A DNA stretch of 64,000 bases from Oscillospiraceae bacterium (lineage in GTDB: Bacteria > Bacillota > Clostridia > Oscillospirales > Oscillospiraceae): the NCBI GenBank assembly GCA_015068245.1, contig SVKU01000004.1, forward strand, positions 1 through 64,000. The letters are read 5' to 3'. Positions 33,388-42,097 of this stretch are shown in pieces (the stretch's first letter is position 1; the number at the start of each line of letters is the position of its first letter). The notes under the pieces are model-generated. The model ran no database searches and had not been told where the DNA came from. It saw only the letters and a list, made by a program, of their open reading frames with translations. The position numbers were made by a program, and so were the translations under genes.

Positions 33388-35030
33388 TCCGCTATTTTAC
33401 TTGCGTATTCCAAAGCCTCGTCTATATGAGGCAGGAAGTTTTCACGTCCTACCATGTCCACAAAACCGGCCTTTTCCATGGCAGCCATAGGCTGTTCGTT
33501 AACGTGGGAGAACACAAGGGTAATGCCCTGTTTTTGGCATCTTTCGTAAAGGGAGATCAATGCATTCATGGCGGTGGCATCAATGGCGGGAACACTGCGC
33601 ATACGCAGAACAAGGCAGCGTGTGAAGCTCTTGACGCTTATCTGACCGATACGGTCGGTGGCGCCGAAGAACAGGGGGCCGCTGATTTCATAAATTCGGA
33701 CACCGAGGGGAACAGGGCGCAGGTCGGCGGTATCGTCTGTCTCCGGCTCAACATACTGCCAGCCGCGAACCTCTGTTTCGTCCCCCATGCGCTTCATAAA
33801 CAGGACGCAGGCAAGCACGATGCCCACACCGATGGCGACTACAAGGTCGAACACAACGGTCAGCACAAAGGTCAATACAAGAACAAAAATGTCACTTCTG
33901 GGAGCGGTTTTGATCAGGTTGACGAAAGGTCTCCACTGGCACATGTTGTATGCCACAACAAACAGGATAGCTGCAATAACAGGCATGGGAATAAGTGATG
34001 CGTAAGGCATCAGCAGCAGGAGAATGAGCAGCAGCACCACAGCGTGAACCATACCGGCGATGGGAGTGCGGCCGCCGTTTTTGATGTTGGCAGCGGTACG
34101 GGCGATGGCGCCGGTGGCGGGAATACCGCCAAACAGTGCGGAACCAAGGTTGCCTATACCCTGAGCTACCAGCTCGGCGTTGGAGCTGTGCTTGGAGTTG
34201 GTCATACCGTCGGCCACAACGCAGGACAGCAGAGACTCAATGGCCGCCAGCACGGCTATGGTGAAAGCGTCAGGCAGAACTGCCCGGGCAAGGTCATAGG
34301 AAATGGCGGGCATATGGAAAGAGGGCAGACTTCCGCTGACGGTGTACAGGTCGCCGATGGTGTTGACAGGCAGGTCGAAAATTTTTACCACGCCGATACC
34401 CACAAGAACGGCTATAAGGGAACCGGGGATCTTGCCTACCTTGGGAAGCATGGGCCAAAGGATAAGAATGGCCAGGGCAAGCACACCCACAGCAACAGCC
34501 CAGGGGTTGACGGTAGAGAAGTTTTCAACAAAAACCTCCACCTTTTCCACAGTCTCAATAGGACTGACGCCTGCGGGATAGGTCAGACCGAAGAAATCCT
34601 TCAGCTGACCGATGAGGATAGTCACAGCGATACCTGCGGTAAATCCGGTGGTGATGGTGTAGGGGATATATTTGATAAGGCTGCCCAGCTTGAAAATGCC
34701 CATCAGAATAAGAATAACACCTGCCATGATGGTGGCAAGCACAAGACCTTCCATGCCGTTGGTGGCAACTATGCCCGCAACGATGGTGGCAAAGGCAGCT
34801 GTGGGGCCTGCTATCTGGACGGTGCTGCCGCCAAAAAAGGAGATAAGGAAACCGGCAACGATGGCGGTGTAAAGACCCTCTTCGGGACCAACCCCCGAAG
34901 CAAGAGCCAGGGCGATGGACAGGGGCAGGGCGATAATGGCAACGATGATGCCGGAGATAAGGTCGTTGATAAACTGCTTTTTGGTGTAGCCCTTCAGCGA
35001 GCGGAAGAGCATGGGTTTCAGTTCATTCAT
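33384..35030 (-). CDS. SulP-family anion transporter with STAS domain
   Basis: The 548-residue transporter starts at ATG 35030 behind AAAGGA; nine upstream codons lack a ribosome site. It has 10-14 hydrophobic segments over residues 15-420. The family signature region is near the N-terminus (ALPLSIALALASGVGPEEGLY), and NTKHS-like TNSKHSSNAELVAQGIGN lies near 280. A cytoplasmic STAS domain occupies about 445-548 (RMRSVPAIDATAMNAL). SulP proteins carry sulfate, bicarbonate, dicarboxylates or other anions; the substrate is unresolved. It is likely monocistronic: possible promoter TTGTTT, 17 bases, TAAAAT just upstream on the minus strand. Confidence 0.93.
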   Translation of the reverse strand: MNELKPMLFRSLKGYTKKQFINDLISGIIVAIIALPLSIALALASGVGPEEGLYTAIVAGFLISFFGGSTVQIAGPTAAFATIVAGIVATNGMEGLVLATIMAGVILILMGIFKLGSLIKYIPYTITTGFTAGIAVTILIGQLKDFFGLTYPAGVSPIETVEKVEVFVENFSTVNPWAVAVGVLALAILILWPMLPKVGKIPGSLIAVLVGIGVVKIFDLPVNTIGDLYTVSGSLPSFHMPAISYDLARAVLPDAFTIAVLAAIESLLSCVVADGMTNSKHSSNAELVAQGIGNLGSALFGGIPATGAIARTAANIKNGGRTPIAGMVHAVVLLLILLLLMPYASLIPMPVIAAILFVVAYNMCQWRPFVNLIKTAPRSDIFVLVLTFVLTVVFDLVVAIGVGIVLACVLFMKRMGDETEVRGWQYVEPETDDTADLRPVPLGVRIYEISGPLFFGATDRIGQISVKSFTRCLVLRMRSVPAIDATAMNALISLYERCQKQGITLVFSHVNEQPMAAMEKAGFVDMVGRENFLPHIDEALEYASKIAE

Positions 35031-35180
35031 GGCTTGACGTCCTTTACATTCGATCAATTGCGGTCAGATTGACCACGGTGACTGATTTTAGCAAAAAATT
35101 TACGCGGAAACAATTGGTAAAGTGTATGAAAAGGACAGGGGAAACAGATGATAATTGATGTGTAATAATTAATAAAACAA

Positions 35181-35210
35181 AAAGGGATGCAAATTTGCAT
35201 CCCTTTATAT
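35181..35210 (-). terminator. Terminator of the 834-aa beta-helix-like gene
   Basis: AAAGGGATGCAAA-TTTGCATCCCTTT is a perfect palindrome with an A-run on the left and TATATTATT on the right; it lies 4 bases beyond the stop at 35214. Confidence 0.8.
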
Positions 35211-35213
35211 TAT

Positions 35214-37718
35214 TTACTTGCCCGGCTGGACGGTGATAAAGCCCTTATAGGTCACTCCCGGCTGAAGCACAACGGCTTCGTCGTTGACGTATACCTTGCC
35301 GTTGATGACAGAGGTTTCGTCCACGGTCAGTGCGCTGAGGTAACAGGTCTTTGGTACGTTCCATTCGGAACCGTTTTTCATTTCCAGTATCATACCTGCC
35401 TGATAAACGGGCTTGGGTTCGCTGCGCAGTACGCTGATGCAGTACCATTTGCTGGTGGGTACGATGCCGTCGAAGCGTTTGCCGGTGTCACGGTCATAGT
35501 GGAAGCCTTCGCCGGTGGAGATAACGCCGGAATACTTTACGTTGTCCAGTCTCAGCCGCAGGTTTCTGGCGTTGCTGCTGTGGTATTCCTTGCCGCCGGG
35601 GCCGCCCATCATCATACCCATGGGGCCGCCGGGACCTTCCTTGGGCTTTGCCAGCTCTTCAAGCTCCTCTTCGGTGATAAGACCGCTGTAGCCGCAGCTG
35701 TTGTAGGTGTCGCCGCAGACGGTCATGTTGGAGTAGTTGGCCTGGCAGTCGCGACCTTCTTCAAAGTCGGATACGTTTCGCTTGCCCGACAGGATAAGCT
35801 GCTTTGCGTAAGCTCTGTCTTCCTCGGAGGGGGAGGGCGGGTCGATAAGGGGTTTGCCCATCAGGTCGTCCTCGTCCATCATCTGAAGAATGGTGCCGTC
35901 CTCTGCAATAAGGGTGGAATCGTCAACGTCTATTTTGCAGCAGCCGTTGGATTTGACTGCGAAGCAGTGGCAGCCGCAGTGGAACACGGTGCCTTCCTTG
36001 ACGGTGATGTGGTTGAGGGTGCCGTTCTGGATCATAACCCCGGTTTTGTCGACGTAGACAACGGTATTCTTTTCTTCCACAGGCAGACCCTCGGCACCGT
36101 ATTCACCGGTAAGATTTTCGGCTTTGGAAGCGCCGTAGCTGACGGAAGCGGTCTCCATTTTGCAAACTGCGCCGTAGTCGGCTGCGGTAACGGTGGAGCC
36201 GAAATAGCTTACCAGAGTGTTGCCGATGGAGTAGTTGCCGTAACCGCCGGGATGACGCTGGGAATCGGTGGGTTCGGGGCCGATCTCACGGGTCAGGGGG
36301 CCATATATATCCCGGAAAGGAATCTTTTCAAGGGAGGCTCTGGCGGAAGCTTCGGAAGAGGTGTCGACCTTTTCGTTAAGGCCGCCGGTGATGCCGATGT
36401 AGGAGTTGATAACGCCGATATGTACGCCCTTGTTGTTGTCGGTAGACAGGACGCCCCATTTTTCTGCGGTGACACGGCTGTTGAAATAGGTGGTTATGCC
36501 CATGTCCAGCAGGTTGGTGGCGCGGCAGTTGCCTTCAAAGCCGCCCTGATTGGGAGCAGTACGCATCTTGTTGTCGTTTCTGTTCTTTTCAAAGTAACCG
36601 TCACGGGTCTCAAGGCTGGAATCCTTGACCAGAACCTTGGCCTTGCCGCCGATGACCAGAGAGGAACGGACGGTGCCGTGGTTGGAGATATCGGCGTTGG
36701 TGATGGTGCATTCCGTATCCTCGCCGGTGAGCAGAACGCCTGCGCCCATACCCTGGAAGTCGTCACAGCCGTTGCCTTCAAATCTGATTTTCAGATTATC
36801 GATTTCGTATTTGCCGCCGTTGACGATGATGCCGTTGAAGTTGTTGGCACCGTAGGCGTTGGTGGGAGCGTCGTCGGAGGAGATATAAATACCGTTTTCG
36901 TCGGCGTGGTAAGCGGAATCTATGGAGCGTTGGGCAACCTTTTCGCCGTTTTCAACGTAAAGGGCAGCACGATACGGCTCGTTGAAATCGTTCCACCAGA
37001 CGGGAGCGATGTCGGGCTCGCCCATGACCATGCCGCCGGGACCGGCGTTGCGGTCGGTGATGTAGCGGAACAGGTCATAGCGGTCGGTAACGGTAAGAAC
37101 AACGTCGCCTTCGTAGCGGTAGCCGCCTACCAGAGGCATGAACACGCCGTTTTGAGTCAGAGTTACCAGCTGACCGTCGGGGGCGACGGCAACGGAGTTT
37201 TTGGGAAGCTCCAGTTCGGTGAGGGAGGCGGTTTTTTCGACAAAATAAACGTAGGGCAGTCTGCCAAGACCTTTGGAAGCTTTCAGAGCAGCCAGCATCA
37301 GCTCGGCAGCGGTATTGCGGGTCATGAGTTCGTCGGAAACGGGGAACTCAAAATCAACTCCGCCCAGTTCTGCCATAACCAGTTCCTTAGCGGCTTTGGA
37401 GCTTATGCCGCCCTCGGAGCGTTCAATTTTGAAAACCTCGGCAAAGGGAGTGCCGCAGGCTTTTTCCAGCATACGGCGGAATGCGCTTTCGGCTACAAGA
37501 CGGTCACCGCCGAATACATAACCGCCGTTCTCGGGAACACCGCGGAAAATGTCGAGGCTTACCAGCAGGGCAGCGGCACCGGGGTCGGGAATGTTGGCAA
37601 AATCCGGGTAGTCTTTGGCAGCGGCAACACCTTTTGGGGTGTCCTCACCGCCGTCACGGCGACGATAGAGCTTATCCACACCATCGTCAAATTCAAATAC
37701 GATTTTCTTTTCTTCCAT
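35214..37718 (-). CDS. Large beta-helix-like protein, paralogue of the 625-aa protein at 56742
   Basis: This 834-residue protein was not recognised as a named family. From about residue 225 it is built of short strand-turn repeats (GGKYEIDNLKI, CTITNADISNH, KVLVKDSSLE) typical of right-handed parallel beta-helices. It has no signal peptide or membrane segment. It shares collinear landmarks with the protein at 56742: EPYRAA, WGVLSTD, GYGNYSIGN, CFAVKSNG, ILQMMDEDD, GPGGPMG, LSALTV and a Y-GFI end. The first 215 residues are extra and contain a stretch (DFANIPDPGAAALLVSLDIFRG to FRRMLEKACG region, about 39-88) with the pattern of an SLH module. The function is unknown; a scaffold or polysaccharide-binding role is conceivable. 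The ATG follows AAAGGA. Confidence 0.75.
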   Translation of the reverse strand: MEEKKIVFEFDDGVDKLYRRRDGGEDTPKGVAAAKDYPDFANIPDPGAAALLVSLDIFRGVPENGGYVFGGDRLVAESAFRRMLEKACGTPFAEVFKIERSEGGISSKAAKELVMAELGGVDFEFPVSDELMTRNTAAELMLAALKASKGLGRLPYVYFVEKTASLTELELPKNSVAVAPDGQLVTLTQNGVFMPLVGGYRYEGDVVLTVTDRYDLFRYITDRNAGPGGMVMGEPDIAPVWWNDFNEPYRAALYVENGEKVAQRSIDSAYHADENGIYISSDDAPTNAYGANNFNGIIVNGGKYEIDNLKIRFEGNGCDDFQGMGAGVLLTGEDTECTITNADISNHGTVRSSLVIGGKAKVLVKDSSLETRDGYFEKNRNDNKMRTAPNQGGFEGNCRATNLLDMGITTYFNSRVTAEKWGVLSTDNNKGVHIGVINSYIGITGGLNEKVDTSSEASARASLEKIPFRDIYGPLTREIGPEPTDSQRHPGGYGNYSIGNTLVSYFGSTVTAADYGAVCKMETASVSYGASKAENLTGEYGAEGLPVEEKNTVVYVDKTGVMIQNGTLNHITVKEGTVFHCGCHCFAVKSNGCCKIDVDDSTLIAEDGTILQMMDEDDLMGKPLIDPPSPSEEDRAYAKQLILSGKRNVSDFEEGRDCQANYSNMTVCGDTYNSCGYSGLITEEELEELAKPKEGPGGPMGMMMGGPGGKEYHSSNARNLRLRLDNVKYSGVISTGEGFHYDRDTGKRFDGIVPTSKWYCISVLRSEPKPVYQAGMILEMKNGSEWNVPKTCYLSALTVDETSVINGKVYVNDEAVVLQPGVTYKGFITVQPGK

Positions 37719-37781
37719 TCTTTTCTTTTCCTTTCGTTGTTTATAGGTTGCAGGGGGCAGGGATCAGGGGTCAGGGGTCAG

Positions 37782-37844
37782 TTAACTGTTAATTGTTAAC
37801 TGTTAACTGTTAATTGTTAATTGTTAATTGTTAATTGTTAATTG
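37782..37844. repeat. Tandem heptamer TTAAYTG, about nine units
   Basis: Consecutive TTAACTG/TTAATTG units run without interruption from 37782 to 37844 and continue into the stop codon and last residues (TINN) of the small minus-strand gene. A TCAGGGG-like arm precedes it (37751-37780). The repeat number may vary between strains. Confidence 0.8.
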
Positions 37845-38106
37845 TATCTGCCTTTTCTTCAAGCCAGTGCTCTGCCTGCTCAATACCTTCGTCAGTCAGG
37901 TCAAAAATACGGGTCTCGGCTATCTCGCTAAGCTCGTAGCACAGGTTTGAAAACCATATTTCAACCAGAACACCGGAAGTTTTGCCTTCCTCGTTTTTCG
38001 CAGGCGAGCAGCGGAACCGCAGCCTGCCGCGGCTTCCGGTCCATGTGCCGCCGTTTTCGTAATGCTTAACGTCCTGGATATATACCATTTCATGGGTGTG
38101 ATACAT
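37831..38106 (-). CDS. Small conserved-looking protein of unknown function (91 aa)
   Basis: The 91-residue product is not recognised. It begins MYHTHEMVYIQDVKHYENGG and contains a beta-rich GRLRFRC segment, then VEIWFSNLCYELSEI and a C-terminal amphipathic helix (DEGIEQAEHWLEEKA). Two cysteines, no signal peptide, no membrane segment. The ATG (38106) has AAGGAAAAACC-like sequence upstream. Base composition and codon use resemble the neighbours, which supports it being real. Its last four residues are written in the tandem TTAAYTG repeat, so the natural end may have been replaced. Confidence 0.6.
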   Translation of the reverse strand: MYHTHEMVYIQDVKHYENGGTWTGSRGRLRFRCSPAKNEEGKTSGVLVEIWFSNLCYELSEIAETRIFDLTDEGIEQAEHWLEEKADTINN

Positions 38107-38324
38107 AAGGTTTTTCCTTTCGGAAGATTATTTCATGTTCGTTGGTTACAGAAAGGCTCAAATGCCAATACAATTATACACCACATTGAAATCAATAACA
38201 ATTACCAACCCGTAGTTTTTGTTGTTTCATAAGTGTTGCAATTTCGCAACTTTTTTGGTATCTTATTATGTGTATGGTTTAGAAGCCTAACCATGTATAA
38301 ACCCAAATACAAGGAAGTGAGCGT

Positions 38325-39692
38325 TTGAAAAAACAGGGGGTAATTGTCGACTATACTCAGGGCAACATCACGACCCAGCTGCTGAGTTTTGCGGTGCCGT
38401 TCATGCTGTCTGCCCTGCTGCAGAACCTTTATGCCATGGTGGATACCGTTGTGGTGGGTCAGTTTGTGGGAGCCACAGGACTTTCCGGTGTATCCATCGG
38501 CAGCCAGGTATCCACGTTTATAACAAACTTTATTCTTGGCTTTGCTTCCGGCGGTCAGGTACTTATCTCCCAGTATGTGGGCATGAAAGACCGTGACGGT
38601 CTGCGGTCTACTCTGGGTACCATGTTCACCGTCACCGGCGTGTTTGCCATCATAATGACCGTTGTGTGCATTGTGTTCCACAAAGGCATTCTCGGACTGA
38701 TGAATACTCCTGACGAGGCCTTTGAGCAGGCACGGTCATATCTTATCATCTGCGCCTGCGGACTTGTTTTCATTTGCGGTTATAACGCTGTTTGTGCCGT
38801 GCTCCGCGGTTCGGGAGACTCCAAGCGCCCCTTTGTTATCGTTGCTGCCACAGCTGTTACCAATCTGGTACTTGACCTGCTGTTTGTGGCAGTGCTGAGA
38901 ATGGAAGCTGCCGGTGCGGCGATTGCTACCGTGATCTCTCAGGCAGTCAGTGCCGTTATTGCAGCCATGATACTTTACAGAAACCGTGAGGAATACGATT
39001 TCGATTTCAGCATTTCCGGCCTGAAAATCAACGCAGCTGCGTTCAAACTGCTGATGAAGCAGGGAATTCCCCTGGCACTGAAATCCAGCGCCATCTCTCT
39101 GTCCGGTTTGTTTGTCAATTCCTTTATCAACAGCTATGGTCTGGTGGCCTCCGCAGCCATCGCCGTTGGTCAGAAGCTCCAGCATCTGCCATCCATCGTT
39201 ACCATGGGTCTGTTCAATGCCGGCGGCGCAATGGTTGGTCAGAATACCGGCGCAGGCAAGACTGATCGCATAAGCAAAATAGTTAAGAATATCTTTGTAA
39301 TTTGCTTTTGCACCTTTACCGTGTTCGGTATCCTGTTTATGTGTTTCCCCTATTTCTTCTTCGGCCTGTTTACCACAGATCCGGAAGTTCTTGCCTGGGC
39401 ACCTCAGTTTATGAAAGTCATGCTGGTAGGCTTTGTGGCAGATCTTTTCATGTGCCCCTTCTATACCGTTATTATCGGAATCGGCTTTGCTTCCCTCAAC
39501 CTTGTTATTTCCGTGTTCGACGGCATTATCCTCAGAGTCGGACTTGGCCTGCTGCTGGGAATCGTGTTCGACATGGGTGTTATCGGTTTCTATCTCGGCT
39601 CCGCTCTTGCAGCCTTCGGCACATCGATACCTTCAGTGATCTACTATTTTTCCGGCCACTGGAAGACATATTCGGCGGTCAAGAAAAAGTAA
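38325..39692 (+). CDS. MATE family multidrug exporter
   Basis: The 455-residue protein begins with TTG at 38325, 8 bases behind AAGGAAG; no ATG fits. It has about 12 membrane segments, with the MATE start TQGNITTQLLSFAVPFMLSA and LRGSGDSKRPF. It is closely related to the MATE at 25379, suggesting a local family expansion. Expected to extrude drugs or metabolites by cation antiport. A GTTGCAATTTCGCAAC palindrome (38235-38250) lies in the upstream region and may be regulatory. Confidence 0.9.
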   Translation: MKKQGVIVDYTQGNITTQLLSFAVPFMLSALLQNLYAMVDTVVVGQFVGATGLSGVSIGSQVSTFITNFILGFASGGQVLISQYVGMKDRDGLRSTLGTMFTVTGVFAIIMTVVCIVFHKGILGLMNTPDEAFEQARSYLIICACGLVFICGYNAVCAVLRGSGDSKRPFVIVAATAVTNLVLDLLFVAVLRMEAAGAAIATVISQAVSAVIAAMILYRNREEYDFDFSISGLKINAAAFKLLMKQGIPLALKSSAISLSGLFVNSFINSYGLVASAAIAVGQKLQHLPSIVTMGLFNAGGAMVGQNTGAGKTDRISKIVKNIFVICFCTFTVFGILFMCFPYFFFGLFTTDPEVLAWAPQFMKVMLVGFVADLFMCPFYTVIIGIGFASLNLVISVFDGIILRVGLGLLLGIVFDMGVIGFYLGSALAAFGTSIPSVIYYFSGHWKTYSAVKKK

Positions 39693-39710
39693 TTCTGCTG
39701 TCATACCGAG

Positions 39711-39799
39711 AACGTAGGGCGGGGGCTTGCTCCCGCCATGTGTCGACACAGAAAATCTGAAATCGGCGGGATAAAGCCCCCGCCCTACATGGTACACAA
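39711..39799. repeat. GTAGGGCGGGGGC inverted repeat
   Basis: CGTAGGGCGGGGGCTTGCTC at the left and AAAGCCCCCGCCCTACATGG at the right are inverted arms around GTCGACACAG. Related GTAGGG-ended repeats are at 15400-15490 and 59396-59477. Confidence 0.7.
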
Positions 39800-39817
39800 A
39801 ACAAAAAGGAGCGCGTA

Positions 39818-41302
39818 ATGACCGACAAAACAGCATTATTTGCCCAGATAGAAGCTCTGGCAGGACGGTTAAAAACAAAATACGACGAAAAAACAGAAGC
39901 CAGACTGAAAAAACTCCTGAGCAGTATAAACGAAGAGAACATCGACTTTCGGGAAGTTGTTGAGAATCTTATCGATGGCATATATGTAACCGACAGCAAG
40001 GGCATTACCAGATATGTCAATCCTGCTTACAGCCAGCACACGGGAATAAATCCCGAGGATATAATCGGGCGAAGCGTGGACGACATCTCCCAGGAGGGAG
40101 TGTACTTCAAACACGCCGTTTCCACTGATGTTATCAAGTGGCGCAGAAATGTCAACGGAGCGGGTCTTATCCGAAACGTTGACGGGCACAATATCCACGG
40201 TTACGTCACCGGCGTTCCCCTGTTTGACGAAAAAGGCAGGGTAAAGAACGTGGTGGTCAGCGTTTTTGATGCCGAGAAGCTTAGACGGCGCTGGAGTGAA
40301 TTCCGCCAGAGCCTGTCTGACGATCCTATCCGCATAGTTGAAAACTTTGGGGAGGACATGGATTCCAGCATCATCGGCACCGATGCTGCCATAAGTGAGA
40401 TACGACGCACCATTGAGCATGCTGCACCCACAAATGTTACGGTGCTCATCACCGGTGAATCCGGTGTTGGCAAGGAAACCATTGCCGACCGAATATACAA
40501 CATGAGCGAGCGCACAGGCAAGCCCTATGTTAAGGTAAACTGCACTGCAATACCCTCAACTTTGCTGGAAAGCGAGCTGTTCGGCTATGAAAAAGGTGCG
40601 TTTACGGGAGCAAGCACCACCGGCAAGGTGGGACTTTTTGAACTTGCCAACCACGGCACGTTGCTGCTGGACGAAATCGGCGACCTGCCCATAGAACTGC
40701 AGACAAAACTGCTCAGAGTGCTGCAGAACAAGGAGCTTACCCGCCTTGGAGGCACCAATCCCATACCTCTGGACGTGCGCATAATCGCAGCCACCAACGC
40801 TGACCTGAAAAAGAAGATCCAGGAAGGCACCTTCCGTGAGGATCTGTATTACCGGCTCAGCGTTATTCCCATTCATGTTCCGCCTTTGCGTGAGCGTCGG
40901 GGAGATATTGCGCCGCTGGTAAGGTATTATTTCAATGAATATATCATCAAGCATGACCGGGATATGGTGCTGACATCGGAGGACATGGTCATGCTGGAAT
41001 CCTACGACTGGCCGGGCAACGTCCGTGAACTTCAGAATGTGCTGGAGTATCTGGTCATCGTATCTGACGGTGACCGTATAGACTCCGAGCGTCTGGCAGA
41101 GACCCTTGGAATTACGGCAGACAGAAAGCTTCCTCAGCCGGGATTGAACGAAGCGGTGGCGGTTTTTGAAAAAGGCCTCATTGAAAATGCCATCAAGGAG
41201 ACCGGCGGAGTAAGACGTGCGGCTGCTGTTTTGAAGATAGATCCTTCTACGGTTTCCAGAAAAGCGAAGAAATACGGCATTGCCCTGCCGGACGAGAAAT
41301 AA
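39818..41302 (+). CDS. PAS-domain sigma-54-dependent transcriptional activator
   Basis: The 494-residue enhancer-binding protein has a short helical N-terminus, then a PAS domain (about 45-150; LIDGIYVTDSKGITRYVN). The AAA+ core has Walker A GESGVGKE (about 213-220), GAFTGA (about 260), Walker B LLLDEI and the arginine-rich REDLYYRLSV. A Fis-type helix-turn-helix ends the protein (GVRRAAAVLKIDPSTVSRKA). It resembles RocR/PrdR-like activators that sense a small molecule through PAS. The gene requires sigma-54, which is not encoded here. The next gene is a small membrane protein 100 bases on, but its upstream region looks like a sigma-A promoter. The ATG follows AAAGGAG. Confidence 0.93.
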   Translation: MTDKTALFAQIEALAGRLKTKYDEKTEARLKKLLSSINEENIDFREVVENLIDGIYVTDSKGITRYVNPAYSQHTGINPEDIIGRSVDDISQEGVYFKHAVSTDVIKWRRNVNGAGLIRNVDGHNIHGYVTGVPLFDEKGRVKNVVVSVFDAEKLRRRWSEFRQSLSDDPIRIVENFGEDMDSSIIGTDAAISEIRRTIEHAAPTNVTVLITGESGVGKETIADRIYNMSERTGKPYVKVNCTAIPSTLLESELFGYEKGAFTGASTTGKVGLFELANHGTLLLDEIGDLPIELQTKLLRVLQNKELTRLGGTNPIPLDVRIIAATNADLKKKIQEGTFREDLYYRLSVIPIHVPPLRERRGDIAPLVRYYFNEYIIKHDRDMVLTSEDMVMLESYDWPGNVRELQNVLEYLVIVSDGDRIDSERLAETLGITADRKLPQPGLNEAVAVFEKGLIENAIKETGGVRRAAAVLKIDPSTVSRKAKKYGIALPDEK

Positions 41303-41324
41303 AAATGAAAAATTGACAAGTTAA

Positions 41325-41357
41325 CGTCTTGAAAATTCACAGCCTATGTGTTACACT
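41325..41357 (+). promoter_or_regulatory. Promoter of the small membrane protein gene
   Basis: TTGAAA (41329-41334), 17 bases, TACACT (41352-41357). The -35 lies in CGTCTTGA (41325-41332), the motif shared with the promoters at 4180, 4220 and 22731. An upstream TTGACA at 41313 has no good partner. Confidence 0.5.
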
Positions 41358-41403
41358 TGCTGTATTGGATGACACGACAAATATTTACTTGGAGGGTTCC
41401 TTT

Positions 41404-41970
41404 ATGAACGTAATCGTTGCTCCTGAAGGTAAATTTGCCGGAATCTGCAAGATCATCGACTTGGTTCTTGTTGTCCTTATGGTAGCAGTATTTGCCTTCT
41501 CGCTGTTTACTTACTTCGACTTCACTGAAGGCGAAGTAATTAATCCCGAAGGCACTGAATTCGTCATTGAAACCACCGACTCCTTCTCTCTGCTTGGCTA
41601 CTGCGGCTTCCCCGAAGACCATGAAGTAGTCAACGACTATTACAAGGAAGTCTATGGTGAAAAGACGATTTCCGTCAAGCAGGTTGGCCCCATCCTGGCT
41701 CTCGACGTTTTTGCCATCATTGCAGTCCTGTTCATGTTCCTGAAAAAGGGCATCGGCCGTGACATTCTTGTTGTCGGCTGGGGACTCCTTGGTTCTCTGG
41801 CATTCACGATGAACCACTTTTTGCTGATGGGCAACACCTGGGTAAGACCGGCATCTACCGCTGCATGTATTGCCGCTCTTGTCCTTGCTCTTGTCGGTTC
41901 AGTACTGTATGGTATTGACACCAAGGCTAAATATGCTTACTTGCGTTCCATGAGCGCTGCTTACAAATAA
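41404..41970 (+). CDS. Four-helix integral membrane protein of unknown function
   Basis: The 188-residue protein starts at ATG 41404 behind GGAGG. It has predicted membrane segments near 13-37, 93-115, 118-143 and 147-170. The loop between the first two (about 38-92) is acidic (EGEVINPEGTEF, PEDHEVVNDYYKEVYGEK) and probably outside the cell. No known family was recognised. Its promoter shares the CGTCTTGA element with two flavoenzyme promoters, and it follows the sigma-54 activator; either link may hint at its role. Confidence 0.75.
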   Translation: MNVIVAPEGKFAGICKIIDLVLVVLMVAVFAFSLFTYFDFTEGEVINPEGTEFVIETTDSFSLLGYCGFPEDHEVVNDYYKEVYGEKTISVKQVGPILALDVFAIIAVLFMFLKKGIGRDILVVGWGLLGSLAFTMNHFLLMGNTWVRPASTAACIAALVLALVGSVLYGIDTKAKYAYLRSMSAAYK

Positions 41971-42001
41971 GCAGAATCAAGTACATATTAGTTGTGTAAA
42001 G

Positions 42002-42057
42002 AAAAAACCTGCGAGACTTCTCAACTCGCAGGCTTTTTCTTTTTGTGTTCCAATAAC
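42002..42057 (+). terminator. Terminator of the membrane protein gene, first of a duplicated pair
   Basis: CCTGCGAG-ACTTCTCAA-CTCGCAGG with A6 before and TTTTTCTTTTT after. The 56-base segment including GTGTTCCAATAAC is repeated directly at 42287-42342 with one mismatch. Confidence 0.8.
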
Positions 42058-42097
42058 GGAGCAAAGAGCCGGAAACAGGCGGCGGGACATTTTTCGT

